From Couchioplanes caeruleus (GTDB lineage Bacteria; Actinomycetota; Actinomycetes; Mycobacteriales; Micromonosporaceae): 64,000 nt of DNA. Location: positions 7,684,501 to 7,748,500 of the forward strand of contig NZ_CP092183.1 in the NCBI RefSeq assembly GCF_023499255.1. The letters run 5' to 3'. Of the stretch, positions 8,486-17,235 are shown one piece after another (position 1 is the first letter of the stretch; every line of letters begins with the position of its first letter). The position numbers were made by a program, and so were the translations under genes. The notes under the pieces were generated by a model, which saw only the letters and a program-made list of their open reading frames with translations, was not told the DNA's origin and did not search any database.

Positions 8486-9161
8486 CGACCGCATCGAGGA
8501 AGGCCTGCACGCGTACGCCGAGCACGTGCAGCGCACCGCCACCGTGGCGCCCGCGCGGACGATCCGGGAACGGGCGGCCCGGCGGCGTACGCGCCGAGCG
8601 GCCGTGGCGGCCTTCGCAGCCGTGCTCCTCGCCGGGTTCGGGATCGGACTCGCGCTGGGCCGGCCCGGGAACGAGACGCCGGCCGTGCCGCCGGTGAGCA
8701 TCTCGCCGCGGGTGCTGCCGTCCAGCTCCGTCAGCTCCGACGTGACGCAGCTGGAGGAGATGGGAATCGACCTGAACGTCGGCGTACTGATCGACGTCGC
8801 GGACGACGGCGTGGACCGCTTCCTGGAGGTCGGGCAGGGCGGCGTCGTGGACTTCACCGGTACGGCGAAGGGCGACTCCACGAAGATGGCGCTGCGTCCG
8901 GCGCCGGCGGCCGGGACGAACGAGGTGTGGATCGCACCCCCGGCCTGGAACGAGTGCGTCACGGCGACCGCCCGTGCCGCCCTGGTGCTGCAGCCGTGCC
9001 GGTCCGGCGACGAGGCGCAGACGTGGCGGGTCGTGCCGGCCGGGGACTCGGGGCAGTTCGAGCTGGAGGGCCGCTACGGCATCCTGCACGTCGACAACGG
9101 CCTGCTCATCGCCGGCGACGGCGGGCGGACGGGCCTGCAGACCATCCCGTTCGACAGGTGA
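8478..9161 (+). CDS. Membrane-anchored partner of the ECF sigma factor, probable anti-sigma protein
   Basis: A 227 aa protein with a short cytoplasmic N-terminus (about 1-47), one transmembrane helix (AAVAAFAAVLLAGFGIGLAL, about 49-68) and an extracytoplasmic domain. It overlaps the sigma gene by 8 nt, which suggests an anti-sigma role, but the zinc anti-sigma HxxxCxxC motif is missing. The C-terminal 60 residues (VLQPCRSGDEAQTWRVVPAGD, then a Gly-rich strand) recall a single ricin-B/QxW repeat, so the outer part may sense a carbohydrate. That is inference. It is convergent with nuoB, 7 bp away. Confidence 0.75.
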   Translation: MSDDRIEEGLHAYAEHVQRTATVAPARTIRERAARRRTRRAAVAAFAAVLLAGFGIGLALGRPGNETPAVPPVSISPRVLPSSSVSSDVTQLEEMGIDLNVGVLIDVADDGVDRFLEVGQGGVVDFTGTAKGDSTKMALRPAPAAGTNEVWIAPPAWNECVTATARAALVLQPCRSGDEAQTWRVVPAGDSGQFELEGRYGILHVDNGLLIAGDGGRTGLQTIPFDR

Positions 9162-9168
9162 GCCGCGA

Positions 9169-9753
9169 TCAGGTGGCGGGCCGGCGCACCATCGGTGCGG
9201 TGAGCGAGGCGGCGTCGCGGACCTGGGCGGGCTCCGGCGGACCCGGGACGAGCTCGCGCGCGCTCAGCGGGTCGGGGCGCGGGACCCCGCCCGGGCCCGA
9301 CTCCTCGGCCGCGATCTTCTCCTGCAGCCGCAGGATGCCGTGCAGCAGCGCCTCGGGCCGCGGCGGGCAGCCGGGCACGTACACGTCGACCGGGATGAGC
9401 TGGTCGACGCCCTTGGTCACCGAATACGAGTCCCAGTACGGCCCGCCGCAGTTGGAGCAGGAGCCGAACGAGATGACGTACTTGGGCTCGGGCATCTGGT
9501 CGTAGAGCCGCCTGATCGCCGGTGCCATCTTGTCGGTGACCGTGCCCGACACGACCATGAGGTCGGCCTGGCGAGGGCTGTGCGCGAACGGAATCACGCC
9601 GAGCCGCATGAAGTCGTGCCGGCCCATGCTGGTGGCGATGAACTCGATGGCGCAGCACGCGAGCCCGAAGTTGAAGACCCACAGCGAGTAGCGGCGCCCC
9701 CAGTTCAGCACGAACTTGATGGGCTCCCCGAGCACTCCTGGCAGACCGGCCAC
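9169..9753 (-). CDS. nuoB: NADH-quinone oxidoreductase subunit B
   Basis: Complex I subunit carrying the terminal cluster N2 (194 aa). All four ligand cysteines can be seen: the tandem pair in [10 protein letters not shown], the one in [12 protein letters not shown], and the one in [13 protein letters not shown]. The last 40 residues form a Pro/Ala-rich extension. The start is GTG at 9753. The PLP decarboxylase gene ends only 16 bp upstream on the same strand, so the two may be cotranscribed. nuoC lies about 3 kb further on, behind the DUF2252 and sigma genes. Confidence 0.95.
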   Translation of the reverse strand: MAGLPGVLGEPIKFVLNWGRRYSLWVFNFGLACCAIEFIATSMGRHDFMRLGVIPFAHSPRQADLMVVSGTVTDKMAPAIRRLYDQMPEPKYVISFGSCSNCGGPYWDSYSVTKGVDQLIPVDVYVPGCPPRPEALLHGILRLQEKIAAEESGPGGVPRPDPLSARELVPGPPEPAQVRDAASLTAPMVRRPAT

Positions 9754-9769
9754 CGTGCCAACCTACCCC

Positions 9770-11218
9770 TCACCAGGAGGGCCTCTGGAGCAGGCTCAGG
9801 AAACCGGCGAGCAACGCCTCGCGCAGGGCCGGCGGCGCGGCGTTCAGCAGTGTGTTCACCGCCGCCATCGGACCGCCCACGCCGTCGCCCAGGCCCAGCC
9901 CCCCGGCGAGCCCCTCGATGAGCTCGGGCGTGACGGCCTCGGGAGTCAGCGCACCCGCTGCCCGCATCAGCTCGGCCGGGAGCTGCACCGGGCCGCGGGC
10001 GCGGGTCGCCGCCACGGCGGCGACGAGGTCCGGCGCGAACTGGTCGGCGGTCGCGCCCACCGCGGCGGTCACGGTGAGGTGGATGGTCGGGGGGAGGTTC
10101 GCGTACGCCATCTGAGGCTGGGTGTGCCAGCCGAGCGCGGCCAGCTCGTCGGCGAGCACGAACGGGTCGACGTCGTCCGTGGCGGTCAGGCAGACGACGG
10201 TGGTCTCGGGCGGGGCGAAGAGGCGTACGCCCTCGGTGGCCTCGACCGCATTCGCGAGCACTGTCACCGCGTCGCGCGTCGTGGCGGCCAGCTTCAGATA
10301 GCCGTCGTCGCCGAGGTGGCGCACCGTCGCCAGCGCCGCCGCGATGGGCCCTCCGGAACGCGTGGAGGACACGACCGGGTTGACCATCGTGTAGCCCGGC
10401 CAGTCCGCGTACGCGAAGAACTGCGGCAGTCGCAGGCGCGCGTCGCGATGCAGCAAGACCGAGACGCCCTTGGGCGCGTACGCGTATTTGTGCAGGTCGA
10501 CCGAGATGCTCGTGACGCCCGGCACGTCGAAGCCGAAGTCCGGCAGGCCCGCGCCCAGCCGCCGCAGATAGGGCAGCACCCAGCCGCCGAAGCAGGCGTC
10601 CACGTGGAAGCGGACCCCGCGGTCGGCGGCGAGCGCGGCCAGCTGCGGGATGGGATCGACGACGCCGTGCGCGTAGGAGGGCGCCGAGCCGACGACGAGA
10701 ACGGTGTCGGGACCGATTGCCGCCGCCGTCGCCGCGACGTCGGCGCGCAGATCGTCGCCGACGGGCACCACGTCGAGCGCGACGCGCAGATAGTGGGCGG
10801 CCTTGGCGAAGGCGGCATGCGCCGTGGACGGCACGACGAGCCGCGGGCGCTCGGTGGCCGCCGCGTCGCGGGCCGCCTTCACCGCGAGGATCAGGGACTC
10901 CGTGCCGCCGCTGGTCACGCTGCCGACCACGTCCGGCGCGGCCGTGCCCGGGCCGCCGCCGAGCAGCCGGCCGGCCGCCGCGACCAGCGCGTTCTCCATC
11001 GCGAGCAGCGAGGGGAAGGCGGTCGGGTCCAGGCCGTTGACGTGGGCGGAGATCGCGTACGCCGCCCGCGCCAGCTCGTCGAGGCCCGCGACGGCCGGGT
11101 CGTACACGTACGCGAAGAGCCGGCCGCCGTGTGTGGGCAGGTCGGCCTCCCGCAGCTTGCCCAGCTCTGCGAGCACCTGCCCGGCCGGTACGCCCTCGGG
11201 CGGCAACGCGTCGATCAT
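9770..11218 (-). CDS. PLP-dependent decarboxylase / sphingosine-phosphate-lyase-like enzyme
   Basis: A 482 aa fold-type I aminotransferase-class V/group II decarboxylase relative. The Schiff-base lysine is K244 in SVDLHKYAYAPKG. The PLP-pairing Asp is D207 in HVDACFGGW, and SGGTESLILAVKAARD (about 103-118) is the phosphate-binding region. The VNPVVSSTRSGG stretch and overall length match the sphingosine-1-phosphate lyase/glutamate decarboxylase-like branch, so the substrate may be a phosphorylated amino alcohol or an amino acid. It lies downstream of an MFS transporter gene on the same strand (9 bp gap). Confidence 0.88.
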   Translation of the reverse strand: MIDALPPEGVPAGQVLAELGKLREADLPTHGGRLFAYVYDPAVAGLDELARAAYAISAHVNGLDPTAFPSLLAMENALVAAAGRLLGGGPGTAAPDVVGSVTSGGTESLILAVKAARDAAATERPRLVVPSTAHAAFAKAAHYLRVALDVVPVGDDLRADVAATAAAIGPDTVLVVGSAPSYAHGVVDPIPQLAALAADRGVRFHVDACFGGWVLPYLRRLGAGLPDFGFDVPGVTSISVDLHKYAYAPKGVSVLLHRDARLRLPQFFAYADWPGYTMVNPVVSSTRSGGPIAAALATVRHLGDDGYLKLAATTRDAVTVLANAVEATEGVRLFAPPETTVVCLTATDDVDPFVLADELAALGWHTQPQMAYANLPPTIHLTVTAAVGATADQFAPDLVAAVAATRARGPVQLPAELMRAAGALTPEAVTPELIEGLAGGLGLGDGVGGPMAAVNTLLNAAPPALREALLAGFLSLLQRPSW

Positions 11219-11227
11219 CGCCCCAAG

Positions 11228-12580
11228 CTAGTCCTCGTATCGCCGCAGCAGCAGGACCGCCGCTCCTACGAGGAGTGCCGGGACGACCGTGAAGCCGAGC
11301 AGGATCCCCAGCCGCGCGGTCGAGTCCTGCGCCGCTGCCGCTCCTGTGGATGACGGCACATAGCCGAAGAGCTGCAGGACCAGGGCGAACAGGCCGGGGC
11401 CGAGGGCGAGGCCGAGCGTCTCCCCCGCTGTCCACAGGCCGGTGAAGACGCCCGCCTGGCGACGGCCCGTTCTGGCAGTGTCGTGGGCGATGCAGTCGGG
11501 GAGCATCGCGAGGGCGAAGACCTGCTGGCCGGCGTAACCGCAGCCGATCAGCGCGACGACGAGGTAGGTGAGCGTGGCAGGGACGTGGCCGGCCGAGAGC
11601 AGCCCGAGAGCTCCCGCGGCGAAGAGGAGCGAGGCCAGGATCAGGGCGCGCAGCTTGCCGGCGCGGGCGCCGACCCGGGTCCACAGCGGCATGACGAGCA
11701 GGGCGGGGCCGACGAACGCTGCGAAGAGGAAGGTCGCCCCGGACTTCTGGACGATGACGTGGTCGGCGAAGTACTGCACGCCCGCGAGCATCGTGCCGAT
11801 GCCGGCGGCCTGCACCACCCAGCAGGCGAGCAGACCACGGAACGGCACATTCGTTGCCGCTGTCCGCAGTTGCCCGCGCCAGCTGGGTTCCGCGCCCGGT
11901 GCTGTCCTGGACTCTGCTGTGCGCGTACCGAAGAAGACGCCGAGCGTGCCCACGACGATGAGGGCGCCGACGAACACGCCGGACCACCGGTGGCCGGCGC
12001 GGCCGCCGCCGCCGAGGTCGACGACCAGCGGGGCGAGCGCGCCGGAGACCAGGATGGCCAGCGCCAGGACCGCGACGCGCCAGGTCATGAGCCGGGTCCG
12101 CTCGGCGTACCCGTCGGTCAGCTCGGCCGGCATCGCGACGTAGGGCACCTGGAAGAAGGCGTACGCGGTCGCCGCGGCGAGGAAGGCGACGGCGACGTAG
12201 GCGCCGGCCGGTCCCGCGCCGCGGAAGGGCCCCGCGAACATCGCCGCGAACAGGACGGCTAGCAGCAGGCCGGCGCCGAGCAGGAACGGGCGGCGGTCCC
12301 CGGTGCGGTCGGAGATCCGGCCGGCCACCGGGTTGACGAGCACGTCCCACGCCTTGGGCAGCAGGACGAGCAGCCCCGCCACGCCCGCGGCCACGCCCAG
12401 CGTGTCGGTGAGATACGGCAGGAGGAGCAAGCCGGGAACCGTACCGAAAGGCCCCGTGACCAGGGAGCCCAGCGCATATCCGGCCAGCGTGCGACGCGGC
12501 AGCGGGGGCTGCTGCGCCGTCTGCGGTGATTTCAGCCGGTCCGGCGCCGGTACTTCGGGCGAGGGACCGGCTGGTGTCAT
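11228..12580 (-). CDS. MFS transporter, GPH/MelB-like (MFS_2)
   Basis: A 450 aa permease with 12 predicted helices. The first half has LPKAWDVLVNPVAGRISDRTGDRRPFLL, the N-terminal MelB-type signature in which PVAGRISDRT is the loop 2-3 motif. Later parts contain YVAMPAELTDGYAERTRLMTWR, also typical of glycoside-pentoside-hexuronide cation symporters. The ATG at 12580 (MTPAGPS) was chosen because upstream codons overlap the divergent gene. The substrate is unknown. The next gene, 9 bp downstream, is the PLP decarboxylase, so the transporter may import or export that enzyme's substrate or product. Confidence 0.88.
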   Translation of the reverse strand: MTPAGPSPEVPAPDRLKSPQTAQQPPLPRRTLAGYALGSLVTGPFGTVPGLLLLPYLTDTLGVAAGVAGLLVLLPKAWDVLVNPVAGRISDRTGDRRPFLLGAGLLLAVLFAAMFAGPFRGAGPAGAYVAVAFLAAATAYAFFQVPYVAMPAELTDGYAERTRLMTWRVAVLALAILVSGALAPLVVDLGGGGRAGHRWSGVFVGALIVVGTLGVFFGTRTAESRTAPGAEPSWRGQLRTAATNVPFRGLLACWVVQAAGIGTMLAGVQYFADHVIVQKSGATFLFAAFVGPALLVMPLWTRVGARAGKLRALILASLLFAAGALGLLSAGHVPATLTYLVVALIGCGYAGQQVFALAMLPDCIAHDTARTGRRQAGVFTGLWTAGETLGLALGPGLFALVLQLFGYVPSSTGAAAAQDSTARLGILLGFTVVPALLVGAAVLLLRRYED

Positions 12581-12629
12581 GGACGCGGATGGTAACCACG
12601 CGGGAGCGGCTGCGCCTACGCTTCGCCGA

Positions 12630-14048
12630 ATGAAGATGTCCGCATCGTCCCGGCGGGTCGCCGCCGGGGTCGCCGCCAGCCACCCGGAGACGGCAGCCGC
12701 GGGGCTGCGGATCCTGAGAGCCGGGGGGACGGCCGCGGACGCCGCCGTGGCCGCGGTGCTCGCGACCTGCGTGGCCGAGACCATCTACACCGGACTGGGC
12801 GGGGGCGGGTTCTGCACCTACCTCGACGCGGCCTCCGGCGAGGTGACGTGCCTGGACTTCTTCGTGGCCGTGCCCGGTACGGACGGCGACCGCACGGCCG
12901 GCCCGATGGTCGCCGTGGACGTGTTCTTCGGCGGGGTGCCGCAGGTCTACTCGATCGGCGGGGCGAGCGTCGCGGTGCCGGGAGTGCCCGCGGGCTGCGG
13001 TGAGGTGCACCGGCGCTGGGGGCGGCTGCCGTGGGAGTCGCTGGTGGCGCCGGCGTACGAGCTCGCCGTCACCGGGGTGTCCCTGCCGGCCGCGCACGCA
13101 CGCACGCTGGAGTCGTGCGCGCCGGCCCTCGCGTACGGCGAAGGAGCGGCGATCTACGCACCGGGCGACCGGCTGCTCGAGGGCGGCGACCGGCTGTTCC
13201 ACCCCGGCCTCGCGACCGCGCTGGAGGCTCTCGCCGCGGACGGGCCCGCCCTGTTCTACACCGGCGCGTACGCGGCCCTGATGGTCGACACCGTACGGGC
13301 GGCCGGCGGCTCACTCGGGCCCCACGACCTCGCCTCGTACCGGGTGCTCGAGACGCCCGTGGACCACGCGTCGCTGGGGGCGTACCGGGTGCGGGCCCGG
13401 CACGACCTCAACCGGACCGTCGACACGATCGCCGCGCTGCCCGCCTCGCTGCCGCAGTTGCCCGGGCCCGAGCGCGCGGTCGCCCTGGCCGCCGCGCTGC
13501 GGGACCGCGGACGGCAGAAGATCGGCGACACCACGAACGTGTCCGTGGTCGACGGCGACGGCAACGCCTGCGTCATCACCACCACGATGGGCCTCGGCGC
13601 CGGCGTCTGGCTCCCCGGACTCGGCATCAACCTCAACTCCATGCTCGGCGAGGGCGAACTGATCACCGCCGACCTCGCGCCCGGACGCCGGATGTCGTCC
13701 AACATGTGCCCGCTCGTGGTGATCGACGAGACCGGCGCGCTGGCCGTGGCGGCCGGATCGGCCGGCGCCTCCCGCATCCGCACCGCGCTGATCGGCACGC
13801 TGGTCGGCGTCCTCGTCGACGACCTCGACATGGAGGCCGCGATCCAGCGGCCCCGCTTCCACGTCGTCGACGACACGGTCCACGCCGAGCCGGGCTGCCC
13901 CGGCGACCAGCTGGCGGCGCTCGCGGAAGCGGGGTGGCTGATCCACGAATGGTCCGAGCTCAACCACTACTTCGGCGGGGTCACGGCCGTCGGCGTCGGC
14001 GGGGCCGCCGGCGACCCGCGGCGCGGCGGGGTGGGCCTGCTGCTTTAG
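12630..14048 (+). CDS. Gamma-glutamyltransferase family protein (short form)
   Basis: Ntn-hydrolase that cleaves gamma-glutamyl bonds after self-processing. The nucleophile is T301 in GDTTNVSVVDGDGN, where autocleavage would create the small subunit. LNSMLGEGEL and PGRRMSSNMCPLVV follow, corresponding to the substrate loop and the oxyanion SS pair. The N-terminal half has the usual ASSHP-like start (AASHPETAAAGLRILRAGGTAADAAVA). At 472 aa it is about 80-100 aa shorter than E. coli GGT, with the loss spread over the large subunit. No signal peptide is visible, so it is probably cytoplasmic. The gene is divergent from the MFS gene, and its stop overlaps the epimerase stop by 4 bp. Confidence 0.9.
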   Translation: MKMSASSRRVAAGVAASHPETAAAGLRILRAGGTAADAAVAAVLATCVAETIYTGLGGGGFCTYLDAASGEVTCLDFFVAVPGTDGDRTAGPMVAVDVFFGGVPQVYSIGGASVAVPGVPAGCGEVHRRWGRLPWESLVAPAYELAVTGVSLPAAHARTLESCAPALAYGEGAAIYAPGDRLLEGGDRLFHPGLATALEALAADGPALFYTGAYAALMVDTVRAAGGSLGPHDLASYRVLETPVDHASLGAYRVRARHDLNRTVDTIAALPASLPQLPGPERAVALAAALRDRGRQKIGDTTNVSVVDGDGNACVITTTMGLGAGVWLPGLGINLNSMLGEGELITADLAPGRRMSSNMCPLVVIDETGALAVAAGSAGASRIRTALIGTLVGVLVDDLDMEAAIQRPRFHVVDDTVHAEPGCPGDQLAALAEAGWLIHEWSELNHYFGGVTAVGVGGAAGDPRRGGVGLLL

Positions 14049-14962
14049 TGGGTCAGGCCTGCGTATGCCGCCTCCTCCTTCAGCGCGATGTCGAGGGCGG
14101 TCGCCCGAAGGCCGAACGTCTGCTCCGTCTCCGTGGAGTCGAGCAGGAACGGACCGTAGAACTGGTAGTCCATCTCGGCCAGTTCGCGGGCCATCGGGAT
14201 CACCAGCCCGGCCGTGCGCATGGCCGGCCGGGGCAGCCTGCGGATCCGGACCGCCGGGGTGCCGGACAGCGCGGTGTAGCGGGACGCCAGCTCCCGGACG
14301 CTGATCGCCGGCGTGGACGGCACGTGCCAGGCCCGGCCCCACGCGCGCTGGTCGCGGGCGAGGGCGACGAGCGTACGGGCCATGTCGCCGACGTACGTCC
14401 AGGTGTGCGGGGCGTCCGGGTCGCCGGGCATCCACGCCGTCCGGCCCTTGGCCATCGCGGGGGCGAGCACCGCCGAGACCACCCCGGTGGCGCCGGCGCC
14501 CACGTAGTCCGAGCCGCGCGCCTCGAGCGTACGGATGCCGGCGGCGAGGGCGTCCTGCCACATGGCGATGCGCACGCGGCCCTTGCGTCCGGTGGCGGCG
14601 AGCGGGGTGTGCTCCGACATGCGGCCGCCCGGCTGCGGGCCGTACACGTAGAGGTTTCCGGTGATCGCGAGGACCGCATCGTTCTCCCGGGCCGCGGTGA
14701 TCATCGCGGCCGACAGGGGCGGCCAGAGCTGGGGCCATTTCGTGTACGGCGGGTTCGCGCAGTTGTAGAGCACCTCGGCGTCGCGGGTCAGCTCGGTGAG
14801 GCGCCGGGCGTCGCCGGCGTCGGCGGCGATGCGCTCGATCAGCGGATGTTCCGGGCCCGAGCCGCTGCGCGTCACGATGCGGACGTTCTCCCCGGCGTCG
14901 GCGAGGAGGCGGGCGACCGAGGAGCCCACCGGTCCGGCACCGACGATCACGTGGTTCGACAT
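14045..14962 (-). CDS. NAD(P)-binding epimerase/reductase-like protein
   Basis: A 305 aa Rossmann-fold protein of the atypical/extended SDR type. The nucleotide motif is VIVGAGPVGSSVARLLADAG (about 5-24), and NCANPPYTKWPQLWPP and ITGNLYVYG follow. The usual catalytic YxxxK is not obvious, so this may be a binding protein or an unusual reductase. It is divergent from a TetR gene across a 99-bp spacer holding two copies of a near-perfect palindrome, so it is very probably the regulator's target. It is convergent with the GGT gene. Confidence 0.85.
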   Translation of the reverse strand: MSNHVIVGAGPVGSSVARLLADAGENVRIVTRSGSGPEHPLIERIAADAGDARRLTELTRDAEVLYNCANPPYTKWPQLWPPLSAAMITAARENDAVLAITGNLYVYGPQPGGRMSEHTPLAATGRKGRVRIAMWQDALAAGIRTLEARGSDYVGAGATGVVSAVLAPAMAKGRTAWMPGDPDAPHTWTYVGDMARTLVALARDQRAWGRAWHVPSTPAISVRELASRYTALSGTPAVRIRRLPRPAMRTAGLVIPMARELAEMDYQFYGPFLLDSTETEQTFGLRATALDIALKEEAAYAGLTH

Positions 14963-14977
14963 AGCGCTCTCCTTTGC

Positions 14978-15041
14978 GAGCAGTGCTCTCTGTTGCGAAC
15001 ACCATCCCGCGTTCGAGCGACGTCGTCAAGAGCAGTGCTCT
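14978..15041. promoter_or_regulatory. Paired TetR operator candidates
   Basis: The palindrome AGAGCA-G-TGCTCT (6+1+6, perfect) lies at 15029-15041. A second copy with the GAGCA-G-TGCTC core lies at 14978-14990. They are 51 bp apart, about five helical turns, in the spacer between the divergent epimerase and TetR starts. Each copy is close to one start codon, so a single TetR dimer type could silence both genes. Confidence 0.75.
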
Positions 15042-15061
15042 CGCTGTGGCACACTGTTCAC

Positions 15062-15745
15062 ATGACAGCCGCATCGCTCCGGGCCCGCGTACGCGCCGAG
15101 ATGACCGGCGAGATCAAGGCGGCGGCCCGGCGCCACCTGGCGACCGACGGCGCGAACCTCTCGCTGCGGGCGGTGGCCCGGGACCTCGGCATGGCGTCCT
15201 CGGCGGTGTACCGGTACTTCGCCAGCCGCGACGAGCTGCTCACCGCGCTGATCATCGACGCGTACGACTCGCTGGGTGACGCTGCCGAGAACGCCCCGGA
15301 CACGGGCTCCGCCGTGGACCGGTGGTTGGCCGTCTGCCACGCCGTACGCGAATGGGCACTGGCCAATCCGCACGAGTGGGCGCTGGTCTACGGCAGCCCC
15401 GTACCCGGATATCAGGCCCCCACCGACACGGTCGGACCGGCGATCCGGGTCATCCTGGCCCTCGGCCGCATCGTCCAGAACGCGTCAGCCTCCGGCGAGG
15501 TCGAGCCCGGTGAGGCGATCGGCGGCCGGCTCGGCGAGGAGCTGGCGGCGGTCGCCGAGCAGGCCGCTCCCGGCGCGCCGCCGCAGGTGGTCGCGCGCAG
15601 CATGGCGGGCTGGATCCACCTCTGCGGAGCCATCAGCGCGGAGCTGTTCGGTCAGCTCAACAACACCATCGACCAGCGGCGGGACTTCTTCGAGTTCCAG
15701 ATGCGCGGCGCACTGACGTGGATCGGCCTCAGGGCATCCAGCTAG
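15062..15745 (+). CDS. TetR/AcrR-family transcriptional regulator
   Basis: A 227 aa repressor. The N-terminal helix-turn-helix is LSLRAVARDLGMASSAVYRYFASRDELLTALI (about 37-68). The C-terminal part (WLAVCHAVREWALANPHEWALVYGSPVPGY and MAGWIHLCGAISAELFGQL) matches the TetR_C WHG family often seen beside oxidoreductases. The ATG at 15062 lies 21 bp from the nearer palindromic operator, which fits autoregulation. It is divergent from the NAD(P)-binding protein gene. The 3' end overlaps the convergent alkyltransferase-like gene by 17 bp. Confidence 0.92.
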   Translation: MTAASLRARVRAEMTGEIKAAARRHLATDGANLSLRAVARDLGMASSAVYRYFASRDELLTALIIDAYDSLGDAAENAPDTGSAVDRWLAVCHAVREWALANPHEWALVYGSPVPGYQAPTDTVGPAIRVILALGRIVQNASASGEVEPGEAIGGRLGEELAAVAEQAAPGAPPQVVARSMAGWIHLCGAISAELFGQLNNTIDQRRDFFEFQMRGALTWIGLRASS

Positions 15746-16040
15746 CGCGGGCCATGTCGACATGGTCACCCTTCAGCGGTACGCCCTCACTGAGCAGCCG
15801 CTGCCGCGCCTCCTGCTCGTGCCCCGGCGGCATCCGCCCCGCGCTCGTGACCACCCGGTGCCACGGCACGCCGCCGCCGTGCCGGGCCATGATCGTGCCG
15901 ACCTGCCGGGCCGAGTTGCGCCCCGAGTGGTCGGCGAGCGCGTCGGCCACCGCCCCGTAGGACATGACCCGGCCCTCGGGGATGCTCTCCACGAGCCGGA
16001 GAACCTCTTCCACGTACTCCTGGGGTGTCACCGTCGCCAC
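15729..16040 (-). CDS. Alkyltransferase-like (ATL) DNA-damage recognition protein
   Basis: A 103 aa protein of the MGMT/Ogt DNA-binding fold. It holds IPEGRVMSYGAVADALADHS (about 20-39) and RQVGTIMARHGGGVPWHRVVTSAGRMPPG. The active-site PCHR motif of O6-alkylguanine transferases reads PWHR here, so the accepting cysteine is replaced by tryptophan. That makes it an ATL protein, which flips alkylated guanine and hands the lesion to nucleotide excision repair. The start is GTG at 16040 (a GTG at 16031 is possible). It is divergent from proB with 43 bp between starts. Confidence 0.88.
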   Translation of the reverse strand: MATVTPQEYVEEVLRLVESIPEGRVMSYGAVADALADHSGRNSARQVGTIMARHGGGVPWHRVVTSAGRMPPGHEQEARQRLLSEGVPLKGDHVDMARASWMP

Positions 16041-16083
16041 GATATGGGATCTCGCGGCAGCGGCGGAGCCGGCGGCGAGCAGA

Positions 16084-17205
16084 ATGGGCCGGGTGCGTGA
16101 AGAGGTGACCGGCGCGCGCCGGATCGTGGTCAAGGTGGGGTCGTCCTCGCTGACCACGGCCGCCGGCGGCATCGACGAGCAGCGCGTCGACGCCCTCGTC
16201 GACGTGCTCGGCCGGCTGGCCACCCAGGGCCGCGAGGTGGTCCTGGTCTCCAGCGGCGCGATCGCCGCCGGGCTCGCCCCGCTCAACCTGCGCCGCCGGC
16301 CCCGCGACCTGGCTACCCAGCAGGCGGCGGCCTCGGTGGGCCAGGGCCTGCTGATCGGACGGTACGCGGCCGGCTTCGCCCGGCACGGGCTGACCGTGGG
16401 ACAGGTGCTGCTCACCGTCGACGACGTGACCCGGCGGGCGCACTACCGCAACGCGTACCGGACCCTGCGCAAGCTGCTCGACCTGGGCGCCCTGCCGATC
16501 GTCAACGAGAACGACACGGTCGCCACCGAGGAGATCCGGTTCGGCGACAACGACCGGCTCGCCGCGCTCGTCGCCGCGCTGGTCCACGCCGACCTGCTCG
16601 TGCTGCTCTCCGACGTGGACGCGCTGTACACCGGCGATCCGTCCGCGCCGTCGTCGCGGCGCATCACGACCGTGCGCGACGACGCCGACCTGGACGGGAT
16701 CGCCATCGGGTCCGCGGGGAAGGCGGGGGTCGGCACGGGCGGCATGGTCACGAAGGTGGAAGCCGCGCGCATCGCCACCGGCTTCGGCATCCCCGTCGTG
16801 CTGACCGCCGCGCCGCTGGCCGGGCCCGCGCTCGACGGCGACGAGGCCGGCACTCTGTTCCACGCCGCCGCCCGGCGCCCCACCGCCCGGTTGTTCTGGC
16901 TCGCGCACGCCACCTCCCCGCGTGGGCGGCTGCACCTCGACCCGGGCGCGGTCGCCGCGGTCGTGGCCCGGCGCAAGTCGCTGCTGCCGGCCGGCATCAC
17001 CGCGGTGGACGGCTCGTTCGCGGCAGGGGACCCGGTCGACCTGGTCGACGCCGGCTCCGGCGCTCCGGTGGCTCGCGGGCTGGTCAACTACGACGCGGTG
17101 GAGCTCCCGGCCCTGCTCGGCCGGTCCACCGGCGAGCTGGCCGCGGCGCTCGGGCCAGGATATGAACGAGAGGTTGTCCACCGTGACGACCTGGTGCTTC
17201 TCTGA
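16084..17205 (+). CDS. proB: Glutamate 5-kinase
   Basis: First step of proline synthesis: ATP-dependent phosphorylation of glutamate (373 aa). Amino-acid-kinase domain motifs are VVKVGSSSLT near the N-terminus, VSSGAIAAG, IVNENDTVATEEIRFGDND, LLSDVDALYTGDP and GTGGMVTKVEAARIA. The C-terminal 100 residues form the PUA domain (GRLHLDPGAVAAVVARRKSLLPAG). The start is ATG at 16084; GTG at 16093 is an alternative. It is followed by proA after 30 bp, so the two form an operon. Confidence 0.96.
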   Translation: MGRVREEVTGARRIVVKVGSSSLTTAAGGIDEQRVDALVDVLGRLATQGREVVLVSSGAIAAGLAPLNLRRRPRDLATQQAAASVGQGLLIGRYAAGFARHGLTVGQVLLTVDDVTRRAHYRNAYRTLRKLLDLGALPIVNENDTVATEEIRFGDNDRLAALVAALVHADLLVLLSDVDALYTGDPSAPSSRRITTVRDDADLDGIAIGSAGKAGVGTGGMVTKVEAARIATGFGIPVVLTAAPLAGPALDGDEAGTLFHAAARRPTARLFWLAHATSPRGRLHLDPGAVAAVVARRKSLLPAGITAVDGSFAAGDPVDLVDAGSGAPVARGLVNYDAVELPALLGRSTGELAAALGPGYEREVVHRDDLVLL

Positions 17206-17235
17206 CCACACCCGGTTCTCTTCCCAGGAGTCATC

